Origin: Deinococcus marmoris DSM 12784
Lineage (GTDB): Bacteria; Deinococcota; Deinococci; Deinococcales; Deinococcaceae
NCBI RefSeq assembly: GCF_000701405.1
Contig: NZ_JNIV01000056.1
Span: 1 to 30,385 of the forward strand
Direction: 5' to 3'
DNA length: 30,385 nucleotides
Within the stretch, counting starts at the first letter, position 1; the number at the start of each line of letters is the position of its first letter. This document shows, piece after piece, positions 12,293-20,376 of the stretch. The notes under the pieces were generated by a model, which was given only the letters and a program-made list of their open reading frames with translations, made no database searches and had not been told where the DNA came from. Made by a program: the position numbers and the translations under genes.

Positions 12293-12314
12293 CCGCCTGA
12301 AAGGGCGGTTTTTT
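12293..12314 (+). terminator. Rho-independent terminator of the peptide transporter operon
   Basis: CCGCC (12293-12297) and GGCGG (12304-12308) form a short GC stem with a 6-nt loop, followed by six T (12309-12314). Confidence 0.85.
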
Positions 12315-12370
12315 CGTCCCTGCCCGCGCAATTCGTGTCCATGACTTTTCCCAGTTCAGGAGGCGGTCCG

Positions 12371-13024
12371 ATGGTTGAAGCAGTTGCGGCGCGGCGAACT
12401 CCCAGACGCCATGCGGGCGTCAACCTCGCGCTGGGTACCCTGGCGGGTTTCACTCTCGCGCAACTGGGGCTGCGGCTGTGGGTGCGCCGCCGCCCGTTTC
12501 CCATTCCCTACGGCTGGGCATGGCTGCTGGAAAACCCGTGGCGGCGGCGCTACCGCGATCCCGTGCGGCTTGCGGACGCGTGCGGGCTGCGTCCCACGGA
12601 TCATGTGCTGGAAGTGGGCTGCGGTTCGGGGCTGTTTACCCCCGCGCTGGCCGGGCGCTGCGGCCACCTGACCGCGTTGGACATCGAGGCCCGTTACCTG
12701 GCCCAGACGGCGGCCAAGATCGCCGGACTGCCGAACGTGACGCTTCTGCACAGTGATCTGTCTGCCCTTCCCTGTGAAGCGGGGAGTCTGGACGCCGTGA
12801 TCCTGATCTCCGTGCTGACCGAATTACCCGCTCCTGTGGCCGCCCTGCGCGAATGCGTGCGCGTGCTGCGTCCCGGCGGGCGAATCATCGTGGGCGAGGA
12901 GTTTTTCGGGCCGGAATACGTGCGGGCCTGTACCGTGGACGCCTGGGCAGGTGCGGCGGGATTACGGCGGGTGGATAGGCTGGGCAACGGCTGGGCGTAT
13001 TTACAGACCTACGCGCTGGCGTAA
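12371..13024 (+). CDS. SAM-dependent methyltransferase with N-terminal membrane helix
   Basis: 217 residues. Residues about 17-38 (VNLALGTLAGFTLAQLGLRL) form one hydrophobic helix, so the enzyme is probably membrane-anchored. The class I methyltransferase fold follows: motif I VLEVGCGSGLFT (79-90), the acidic end of strand 2 in TALDIEARYL, motif II LLHSDLSALPCEAGSLDAVI, and LRECVRVLRPGGRIIVGEEF as motif III. The pattern resembles UbiE/type-11 methyltransferases acting on lipids or quinones; the substrate is not known. The start at 12371 is fixed by AGGAGG (12358-12363) 7 nt upstream. The frame is open to 12248, but that part runs through the preceding terminator and is rejected. It converges on the dehydrogenase gene with only 7 bp between stops. 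Confidence 0.85.
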   Translation: MVEAVAARRTPRRHAGVNLALGTLAGFTLAQLGLRLWVRRRPFPIPYGWAWLLENPWRRRYRDPVRLADACGLRPTDHVLEVGCGSGLFTPALAGRCGHLTALDIEARYLAQTAAKIAGLPNVTLLHSDLSALPCEAGSLDAVILISVLTELPAPVAALRECVRVLRPGGRIIVGEEFFGPEYVRACTVDAWAGAAGLRRVDRLGNGWAYLQTYALA

Positions 13025-13031
13025 GCCTCTG

Positions 13032-14147
13032 TCATGCCATCCCGGCAGGCAGCCACGCCGGATGGGCGCTCAGGGCAGCAGGCCGTTCGGTGCGGCTCTG
13101 TACATCCAGCGTGCGGCCAGCCTCGGCGGCGTCCAGCGTGGTCTGCATCACGTCCAGCACATGATAGGCCAGTTCGCCGCTGGCCCGGTGGGGTGCGCCG
13201 ATGCCGATGGCCTCCAGCATGTCGGCCAGCCCGATGCCGCGCGCGTTGTCCTGAAAGGGGCGGGTCAGTGTGGTGGTCTCCCAGGCGTCACTGCCTGCCG
13301 CACGTAGGCGCAAGGGGCCGCCGAAGGTGTTGGGATCGGGCAGGCTGAGGGTGCCCGCCGTGCCGTAGATCTCGATGCGCGGCACCTCGCTGGCCTGCAC
13401 GTCGAAACTGGCAATGAAGGTGGCGACGGGTCCAGATTCCCCTCTTACCCCATCAAAAGTCAGTTGGGCGGTGACGTGGGTGGGGGTCTGAACGGGGACT
13501 TTCTGGCCCTGTCTGGCCCCGCTGCCGATCACGCGCTCAGCGTGCGCCCGGACCGCGCTGCCGCCCACGCGGGTCACGCCGCCCAGCAGGTTGACCAGCG
13601 CCGTCAGATAGTACGGTCCCATGTCGAACAGCGGCCCTGCGCCGGGCTGATAAAAGAACTCGGGATCGGGGTGCCAGCCCTCTGGCCCACCCCCCAGCAT
13701 GAAGGCGGTGGCGGCCACCGGGCGGCCAATCCGGCCCGCGTCCAGCAGCTCGCGCGCCGTTTGCAGCCCCGCGCCCAGAAAGGTGTCAGGGGCGCAGCCG
13801 ACCCGCAAGCCCCGCGTCTGAGCCTCACGCAAAATGGCCTGCCCGTCCTCCCGCGTGATCGCCAGTGGTTTCTCGCTGTAGACGTGTTTGCCCGCGTTCA
13901 GGATGGCCAGCGACATTGCGGCGTGTGCGGCGGGCGGCGTCAGATTGACCACCGCCACGATCTCGGAGTCCGAGAGCAGTTCGTCCAGCGTGACGGCGCG
14001 GCTGCCGTGGGCGCTGGCCTGCGCCTGTGCCCGCGCCGGGTCCAGATCGGTGATGGCGGCCACCCGGAACAGCCCCAGTTCGCGGGCGATCTTCAGGTAC
14101 GCGCTGCTGATGTTGCCGGTGCCGATAATGCCGATGCTGTGGGTCAT
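13032..14147 (-). CDS. Gfo/Idh/MocA-family NAD(P)-dependent oxidoreductase
   Basis: 371 residues. The Rossmann domain starts at once with IGIIGTGNISSAY (G9xG11 dinucleotide motif), and YSEKPLA (90-96) carries the family EKP lysine. GCAPDTFLGAGLQTARELLDAG and PLFDMGPYYLTALVNLLG mark the C-terminal substrate domain. Such enzymes oxidise sugars, inositols or sugar acids. GGAGG (14160-14156) lies 8 nt before the ATG at 14147; the frame upstream is not coding. It is divergent from a xylose-isomerase-like TIM barrel gene, a pairing common in inositol or sugar catabolic loci, so the two probably act in one pathway and share control. Substrate unknown. Confidence 0.9.
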   Translation of the reverse strand: MTHSIGIIGTGNISSAYLKIARELGLFRVAAITDLDPARAQAQASAHGSRAVTLDELLSDSEIVAVVNLTPPAAHAAMSLAILNAGKHVYSEKPLAITREDGQAILREAQTRGLRVGCAPDTFLGAGLQTARELLDAGRIGRPVAATAFMLGGGPEGWHPDPEFFYQPGAGPLFDMGPYYLTALVNLLGGVTRVGGSAVRAHAERVIGSGARQGQKVPVQTPTHVTAQLTFDGVRGESGPVATFIASFDVQASEVPRIEIYGTAGTLSLPDPNTFGGPLRLRAAGSDAWETTTLTRPFQDNARGIGLADMLEAIGIGAPHRASGELAYHVLDVMQTTLDAAEAGRTLDVQSRTERPAALSAHPAWLPAGMA

Positions 14148-14314
14148 GCGGGGAACCTCCTGCGCTGTGGATGAGTGGGCGTGTTGCTGGCGACGACGCC
14201 CTGTCGGGCCGTACAGTAGAGGGCAGAGAAAGCCAGAATGGTCTGTTCTCCCGCCCCTCAGTTCTGCCACCCAATTCTAGCGACTACACCCCCATTCACT
14301 TCCACGAGGTTCCC
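14148..14314. promoter_or_regulatory. Divergent promoter region of the sugar dehydrogenase/isomerase pair
   Basis: 167 nt between two divergent start codons. Both genes have their own ribosome sites (GGAGG on the minus strand, CGAGG at 14304-14308 on the plus strand). No clear -35/-10 or operator was identified. Confidence 0.4.
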
Positions 14315-15052
14315 ATGACCCAGCGCGTTTCCGTCGGCCTGCAACTGTACACCCTGCGCGAGCAACTGGCCCAGGATTTTTATGGCACCCTGGACGCCGT
14401 GGCCGCCAGCGGCGTCACCGAAGTCGAGCTGGCCGGAGAGTACGGCGGCCTGGACGGCCCTGGCCTGCGCGCCGCCCTGACCGAGCGCGGACTGACGGCC
14501 ACCGCCGCCCACATCGGCGGTCAGGCATGGGAGCAGGACACCGCCGGGCAGATTGACTTCCTGCATGGCGTCGGCGTGACACGCGCGGTCTATCCCTGGT
14601 TCAAGGGCGAGGGTCAGGAGTGGGTGAAGCTGGCTGAACAGCTCGAAGAACTGTCTCAGAAGCTGGCCGCCGAGGGCATCAGCCTGAGCTACCACAACCA
14701 TGACCATGAGTTGAGCGAGACGCTGGACGGGCAACCCGTTCTTGACCTGCTGCTGGAACGCGCTCCCAGTCTGGGGCTGGAGCTGGATACCGCCTGGGTC
14801 TACGCGGGCGGAAAAGATCCCGTCGAGTATCTGAAGCGGTACGCGGACCGCACGCCGTTGGTGCATCTCAAGGATCTGCGCCGCGACGGTGACGGTTTGC
14901 TGACGGTGGAACTGGGTGCGGGCGAGGTGCCGCTCACCGCCATTCTGGAAGCTGTGCCGCCAAATGCAACGGTGTTCTACGAGCAGGATCAGGCTGATGG
15001 AATGGACAGCGTGAAGGCGAGTCTGGCGTTTCTCGGCAACCTCGGGAAATAG
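14315..15052 (+). CDS. Sugar phosphate isomerase/epimerase (xylose isomerase-like TIM barrel)
   Basis: 245 residues, AP-endonuclease-2 superfamily. It starts RVSVGLQLYTLREQLAQDFY, the usual first strand. Metal-site motifs are visible in order: the Glu of EVELAGEYGG, His in TAAHIGGQ, YHNHDHEL (126-133), LELDTAW (155-161) and VHLKD (183-187). The protein is about 20-30 residues shorter than typical members but all motifs are present. The ATG at 14315 has GAGG about 6 nt upstream. Activity is likely keto-sugar isomerisation, epimerisation or inosose dehydration; context with the divergent dehydrogenase supports sugar or inositol catabolism. Confidence 0.87.
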   Translation: MTQRVSVGLQLYTLREQLAQDFYGTLDAVAASGVTEVELAGEYGGLDGPGLRAALTERGLTATAAHIGGQAWEQDTAGQIDFLHGVGVTRAVYPWFKGEGQEWVKLAEQLEELSQKLAAEGISLSYHNHDHELSETLDGQPVLDLLLERAPSLGLELDTAWVYAGGKDPVEYLKRYADRTPLVHLKDLRRDGDGLLTVELGAGEVPLTAILEAVPPNATVFYEQDQADGMDSVKASLAFLGNLGK

Positions 15053-15067
15053 ACTCTCCAGAGCAGA

Positions 15068-15118
15068 TAAAACCGTCTGACCGCAGAGCGAGAATGTACG
15101 CTCTGACAGTCAGACGGT
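15068..15118 (-). terminator. Terminator of the acyl-CoA dehydrogenase gene
   Basis: ACCGTCTGAC (15072-15081) pairs perfectly with GTCAGACGGT (15109-15118), and an inner AGAGCG/CGCTCT pair extends it. On the minus strand the stem is followed by TTTTAT, so it terminates the minus-strand gene ending at 15134. It lacks a T-run on the plus strand. Confidence 0.85.
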
Positions 15119-15133
15119 GCGATTCAGCCTCTG

Positions 15134-16297
<1,164 letters not shown>

Positions 16298-16357
16298 AAA
16301 CCTCGGTGTAAAAGGAGAAATGGGAAAACTGGCGGTGGTCCGGGCATTGTCTCACAC

Positions 16358-16611
16358 GCTGCCGGGTTCAGTACTGGACAACTTCACTTTTTCGTCGTCC
16401 AGATCGGCAGAAAGCTTGATATGAGCAACGATCCCGTCTGGGACAAGAAATGCGCTGAGAACAGCTTCTGATCTCAAGCGCTTGTCGGCTCTGTCAGGAG
16501 GCGGCACGATGGATACAACGTTCTCTCAAACGTCATCCAAGCGACGAGCAAAGGCTTTTTCGCGTGCCAGTGAAGCTTAAATCCAAGTTGTCCGGTACTG
16601 AAGCTGCCGGG
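16358..16611. mobile_element. MITE-like insertion, 236 bp with 18-bp terminal inverted repeats and 9-bp target duplication
   Basis: The ends TTCAGTACTGGACAACTT (16367-16384) and AAGTTGTCCGGTACTGAA (16585-16602) are inverted repeats with 17 of 18 positions matching. Immediately outside lie identical direct repeats GCTGCCGGG (16358-16366 and 16603-16611), the expected target-site duplication. The 236-bp interior has no transposase, only a 23-codon ORF. This is either a non-autonomous element mobilised in trans or an internal deletion of an IS. The family is not assigned; a 9-bp duplication fits IS4- or IS1-type elements among others. Confidence 0.85.
16509..16580 (+). CDS. 23-codon ORF inside the MITE, possible start of a deleted transposase
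   Basis: AGGAGG (16498-16503) stands 5 nt before an ATG at 16509 and the frame reads MDTTFSQTSSKRRAKAFSRA then SEA and stop, just before the right terminal repeat. The strong ribosome site suggests the 5' end of a transposase gene fused to the 3' end by deletion. It may not make a functional product. This is inference from layout. Confidence 0.4.
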   Translation: MDTTFSQTSSKRRAKAFSRASEA

Positions 16612-16700
16612 ACAGGAGGGCAAGCACCGTGCCAGTTGGTGGGCGGTGTTGAGGGGAAAGCCGCCATCTTTTCTGGCATTTCCTGGTTTTCTGGCGTTTT

Positions 16701-17426
16701 TTAGCGCGGGGTATGGGCGCTGCCCAGCCTGCGCACCACCGCCAGCACCGTGAAGGCCAGCAGCACCATCACCGCCGACAGCACCAGCGCCGGGGCCAGA
16801 TCGGATTCCAGCGCGGAATAGATCGCCAGGGTGATGGTCCGGGTCTTGCCCTGGAGCGACCCGGCAAACAGGATGGTGGCCCCGAATTCGCCCAGCGCCC
16901 GCGCCCAGGTCAGCACCAGTCCTTCCAGCAGGAACGCGGAGGCCAGCGGCCAGGTAATGTACCGGAACACCGTCCAGCGGTCTGCCCCGTCGGTGCGGGC
17001 GGCGTCCTCCACGTCACGGTCTACCGACATGAAACCTGCCTTGGCAGTCCGCAGGTAAAAAGGCGCGGCCACGAACAGTTGCGCCATGACCACCGCCGCG
17101 AACGAGAACGCCACGCTGATCCCGGCCAGTTCCAGCGGCGCACCCAGCAGGCCGTTGCGCCCAAAGGCCAGCAGCAGCCCCACCCCCGCCACAACGGGCG
17201 GCAGCACGATGGGCAGGTCCAGCAGCGTGTCCAGCGCGGTCTTGCCGGGGAAATCGTAGCGGGCGAGCAGCCACGCCACCGGGGTGCCCAGCAGCACAGT
17301 CAGGAACATGGTGCAGCCCGTGGTCAGCAGGCTGATCCGCAGGGCGTCCAGCACCACTGGCCCCAGCAGCGTGGGAAAGAACTGGGCATTCAGGCCACGC
17401 AGCAGCAGCGCCAGCACCGGCAGCAC
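16701..17426 (-). CDS. modB: Molybdate ABC transporter permease
   Basis: At least 241 residues with 5-6 membrane helices. Family blocks are LLGTPVAWLLARYDFPGK, LPIVLPPVVAGVGLLLAFG and the EAA loop EDAARTDGADRWTVFRYITW, followed by LTWARALGEFGATILFAGS, which is highly typical of ModB. The codon at 17426 is GTG, but the hydrophobic first helix clearly extends upstream (LALSALLVLFL) and the frame stays open to about 17590 without an ATG or GTG. The true start is therefore uncertain, perhaps a CTG near 17540. It lies downstream of modA on the same strand. No modC ATPase follows; the next DNA is intergenic. Confidence 0.9.
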   Translation of the reverse strand: MLPVLALLLRGLNAQFFPTLLGPVVLDALRISLLTTGCTMFLTVLLGTPVAWLLARYDFPGKTALDTLLDLPIVLPPVVAGVGLLLAFGRNGLLGAPLELAGISVAFSFAAVVMAQLFVAAPFYLRTAKAGFMSVDRDVEDAARTDGADRWTVFRYITWPLASAFLLEGLVLTWARALGEFGATILFAGSLQGKTRTITLAIYSALESDLAPALVLSAVMVLLAFTVLAVVRRLGSAHTPR

Positions 17427-17677
17427 CAGAAACAGGACCAGCAGCGCGCTCAGCGCCAGTGGAAGGGCGGGGACACCGCGTGGACCGGACCGGGTGCGCG
17501 GACGAACGGGCCTGCGTTCAGGAAAGGTCTGCTTAGTCAGCGCACGGTCCCTATGGGGCCAACAGGCGAGTCCACCCTTCCACTGTGGTCATGATGTCTG
17601 AAGGTCTGGCGTGCGCTGAATTGCATGGGTCTCCGTGGGTAGATTTGAAACTGAGAAATGCGGGGCAACGGCTACTG

Positions 17678-18436
17678 CTAGGGCTTGAGAAAACCCCACT
17701 TCTTCAGGATGGCCTGCCCCTCGCCCGACAGCACGAACTTCACGAACGCCTGCGCGGACTCAGGGCTGGCCGAATTCTTGAGGGTGCCGATGGGGTAGCT
17801 CGCGCTCTGGTTGAAGCGGGTGGGCAGCGTGATCACCCGCACGCTGAGGCGCAGGGCGGGCGTCACATCTGAGCTGTAGACCACGGCGGCGTCCGCTTCG
17901 CCCAGTTGCACCTTGAGGGCCACCTGACGCACGTTGGGTTCCTCGCTGACCACGTTCTTCAGAAACAACCCCGAGAAGTCCTTGCCATATGCTCCTGACT
18001 TGTCGATGGCGCTGATCATCCGGCGGGTGTAATCGCCGACGGGGACGGCCTTATCGGCGATGACCAGTTTGACCCCTGGTTTGCTCAGGTCCGCCAGCGT
18101 CTGCACTTTTGCATTGTTCCTCGGCGCGATCACGGCCAGCCGATTGCTCAGGAACGGCTGGCCGCCCGTGACCAGCCCCGACTTGATCAGTGGGTCAAAT
18201 TGCGTGTTGTTGGCGCTGGCGTACACGTCGGCCCGTGCGCCGTTGTCCAGTTGCGTCCTCAGCGCCTGCGATCCGGCGAACTGGAAGGTGGTGGTGTTGC
18301 CGGTCTTCGCGTCGAAGGCTTTCCCGATCTCGGCGAAAGCGTCTGTCAGCGAGGCGGCGGCGAAGACGGTCAGGTTGGCCGCGCTGGCGCTGCCCAGGCC
18401 CAGCAGAAGGGTAGAAAGCAGGAGTTTTATTTTCAT
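17678..18436 (-). CDS. modA: Molybdate-binding periplasmic protein
   Basis: 252 residues. The signal peptide MKIKLLLSTLLLGLGSASA is cut near residue 20, without a lipobox. The mature protein starts NLTVFAAASLTDAFAEIGKAF, the classic ModA opening whose Ser contacts the oxyanion; FAGSQALRTQLDNGARADVYASA, PVGDYTRRMI, and GEADAAVVYSSDV complete the set. It binds molybdate or tungstate. GAGG (18446-18443) is 6 nt before the ATG at 18436; an in-frame ATG at 18448 overlaps the regulator's stop codon, so the genes are coupled. Operon order is regulator, modA, then modB after a gap of up to 250 nt. Confidence 0.94.
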   Translation of the reverse strand: MKIKLLLSTLLLGLGSASAANLTVFAAASLTDAFAEIGKAFDAKTGNTTTFQFAGSQALRTQLDNGARADVYASANNTQFDPLIKSGLVTGGQPFLSNRLAVIAPRNNAKVQTLADLSKPGVKLVIADKAVPVGDYTRRMISAIDKSGAYGKDFSGLFLKNVVSEEPNVRQVALKVQLGEADAAVVYSSDVTPALRLSVRVITLPTRFNQSASYPIGTLKNSASPESAQAFVKFVLSGEGQAILKKWGFLKP

Positions 18437-18444
18437 GGTGAACC

Positions 18445-19566
18445 TCATGTGACGATGCCGCGCAGTTGCCCCACCTGTGCCGTGTCGTAGCCGCCCAGGG
18501 CGGCCAGTTCACGCAGAAAGGCGTCGCTGCGGGCGGTGGCGAGCAGCGCCTGCACGGCGGGATGACCCAGAAACTTTTCGGGGATGATCAGGTCGAAGTG
18601 TTCGGTCTGGAGTGGAATGAAGTGCAACCCCAGCGCCTGTGCAGCCACGCGGGGGCCGGGGGCGACATCCGCTGCCCCGGACTGAACCCGCCGGGCGGCG
18701 TCCAGCGGGGAATCTGCCTGATCGTGATAACCGGGCAGCGCCTGACGCTCCATCATGCTGAAGCCCGCCACATCGAGCCACCCGTCCAGCATCAGGCGGC
18801 TTCCCGCACCCTGATCACGGTTGATCAGACGCAGATCACCGCCTCGCAGGTCTTCCACCCCCCGAATCCCTTTGGGGTTGCCCGCCGCCGTCAGCAGTCC
18901 CTGCTCCCAGGTCCACAGCGCGAGGACGTGGAGCGGTTGCCCCAGCTCCATCCGTTGCACGGAAGGCAGGTTGGACTCCCCACTTTCCGCGTCCCACAGG
19001 TGGATGCCCGCCAGATGGGCGTTGCCGGCGGCCAGTTCGGCCAGCGCCGCCCCACTGGAGGCCGGGCGCGTCAGCACCCGCAGGTCTGGCGAGGCCCGTT
19101 CGGTGTGCGCGGCCAGCAATTCCAGCGACGGATCACAGCCGATCAGGATGGCCGTGCGTTCGGCCAGAGCCAAGTCGCCGCTCAGTTCCACCTCTGCGTG
19201 TGGGCCGTGATGGGCCGTGATCACGCCGTCACCCCGCTGGGTCAGGCCCGCCGCACCTTGCAGGGGGAGGGCGAGCAGATGGGGTCCCAGGCGTGCCAGC
19301 CGCACCCGGCAGCCCTGCTGCGCCTCGCCGATCACGCGCGCTTCCACTGCGCCGGGCATCAGGCTGAACAGATCGTCGACACGGCACATCAGCGCCTGCG
19401 CCAGCCGGAGCGCCACCACAGTGGTGGGAGCGGAATGGCCGGTCTCGATGTTGTGGAGTGCCTGGCGCGTGATCCCTGCCCGTCGGGCCAGTTCGGTGGC
19501 CGCCAGTCCAGCATTTTTGCGGTACTGCTGAACAGACGAGCGCAGGCCGCCCACAGACGAGGACAT
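18445..19566 (-). CDS. XRE helix-turn-helix regulator fused to a periplasmic-binding-protein-like (molybdate-type) domain
   Basis: 373 residues. Residues about 8-67 are a Cro/C1-type HTH: SSVQQYRKNAGLAATELARR, AGITRQALHNIETGHSAPTT, ALRLAQALMCRVDDLFSL. The C-terminal half (about 125-370) is a solute-binding-protein-like fold (LAGIHLWDAESGESNLP, LRGGDLRLINRDQGAGSRLM, SGAADVAPGPRVAAQALGLH), as found in one-component molybdate/tungstate regulators. No signal peptide is present, so it senses cytoplasmic oxyanion. Its stop overlaps the modA region by 4 bp. A promoter with TTGACG-N17-TACGCT places transcription start on the ATG (19566), indicating a leaderless message and confirming the start. It likely regulates itself and the uptake genes. 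Confidence 0.88.
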   Translation of the reverse strand: MSSSVGGLRSSVQQYRKNAGLAATELARRAGITRQALHNIETGHSAPTTVVALRLAQALMCRVDDLFSLMPGAVEARVIGEAQQGCRVRLARLGPHLLALPLQGAAGLTQRGDGVITAHHGPHAEVELSGDLALAERTAILIGCDPSLELLAAHTERASPDLRVLTRPASSGAALAELAAGNAHLAGIHLWDAESGESNLPSVQRMELGQPLHVLALWTWEQGLLTAAGNPKGIRGVEDLRGGDLRLINRDQGAGSRLMLDGWLDVAGFSMMERQALPGYHDQADSPLDAARRVQSGAADVAPGPRVAAQALGLHFIPLQTEHFDLIIPEKFLGHPAVQALLATARSDAFLRELAALGGYDTAQVGQLRGIVT

Positions 19567-19600
19567 GCCTGAGCGTAATGCAAAGACGACGAAACGTCAA
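19567..19600 (-). promoter_or_regulatory. Sigma-70-type promoter of the molybdate operon, leaderless
   Basis: On the minus strand TTGACG (19600-19595), a 17-nt spacer and TACGCT (19577-19572) make a near-consensus promoter. Only 5 nt separate the -10 from the ATG at 19566, so the transcript should begin at the start codon. GACG-AAA-CGTC (19588-19598) is an inverted repeat overlapping the -35, a candidate operator for autoregulation. Confidence 0.7.
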
Positions 19601-19743
19601 ATCCAGTTGACATCAGAGCGGTTCTGGGCCTGTCCTGCTGTTGGGGCGGCGGCGGCGATTCTGCTGGCTGTCTTCTGGAGCTACTCAGGACGAAGCAAGC
19701 GAAACCGGATGGACACGAAACAAACGCAGTCCGTGTTCAACCC

Positions 19744-20376
19744 TCACAGCAAGCCCTGCCGCAGCGCCTTGACCGCTGCCTGGGTGCGGTCTGCCGCCTG
19801 CAATTTCACCAGCAGTTCCTGCACGTACAGCTTGACGGTACTGACGCTGACGCCTAGTTCGGCGGCGATATCCTTGTTGGGCAACCCATCGGCAATTAGG
19901 CGCAGCACTTCCAGTTCGCGGGGGGTCAGCAGCGGGGCCGATCCAGGAGCGCGCACGCCGCCCAGAACGTGGTGCGCCACCTGGGGGTCCAGGTAGGCGC
20001 TGCCCGCCGCCGCCGCCCGCACCGCCAGCAGGAGTAGCTCAGGTCTGGCGCTTTTCAGGCAGTAGGCCGCCGCACCGGAGGCCAGCGCCGCGAAGACTTC
20101 CTGACGCAGATCGTGGGCGGTCAGCATCACGATTTTGATGTCCGGCCAGCCGCGCCTGATCTCGGCGGCGGTCTGGATGCCGTCCATGCCGGGCAGACCG
20201 ATGTCCACCACCGCCACATCCACTGTTGTCCCGGCCAGTTGCTCCAGGGCTTCCTCACCGCTGCGGGCCTCGGTGACCACCTGAAGATCGTCTTCCAGAT
20301 TCAGTGTGGCCCGCAGGCCGTCGCGGGTGAAGGCGTGGTCCTCCACCAGCAGAATGCGGATCGGCTCATCCGGCAT
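19744..20376 (-). CDS. NarL/LuxR-type response regulator
   Basis: 210 residues. The receiver domain (about 5-120) has the acidic pair E12-D13, phospho-acceptor D58 (VVDIGLPGMDG), the switch Thr T86 (MLTAHD) and K108 (YCLKSA). The C-terminal GerE-type HTH (about 148-208) contains LLTPRELEVLRLIADGLPNK and AAELGVSVSTVKLYVQELLV. Its ATG lies inside the 3' end of the histidine kinase gene (11-bp overlap) with GGAG upstream, so the two are co-translated. The pair diverges from kdp and there is no KdpE, making this the best local candidate for a kdp activator, though its DNA-binding domain is NarL- rather than OmpR-type. Confidence 0.93.
   Translation of the reverse strand: MPDEPIRILLVEDHAFTRDGLRATLNLEDDLQVVTEARSGEEALEQLAGTTVDVAVVDIGLPGMDGIQTAAEIRRGWPDIKIVMLTAHDLRQEVFAALASGAAAYCLKSARPELLLLAVRAAAAGSAYLDPQVAHHVLGGVRAPGSAPLLTPRELEVLRLIADGLPNKDIAAELGVSVSTVKLYVQELLVKLQAADRTQAAVKALRQGLL

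Noticed and set aside
12248..12370. N-terminal extension of the methyltransferase
   Set aside because: It would cross the terminator of the preceding operon; AGGAGG before the ATG at 12371 marks the start.
18466..19572. 368-codon plus-strand frame opposite the molybdate regulator
   Set aside because: Antisense shadow; the minus strand shows HTH and binding-protein motifs and a near-consensus promoter.
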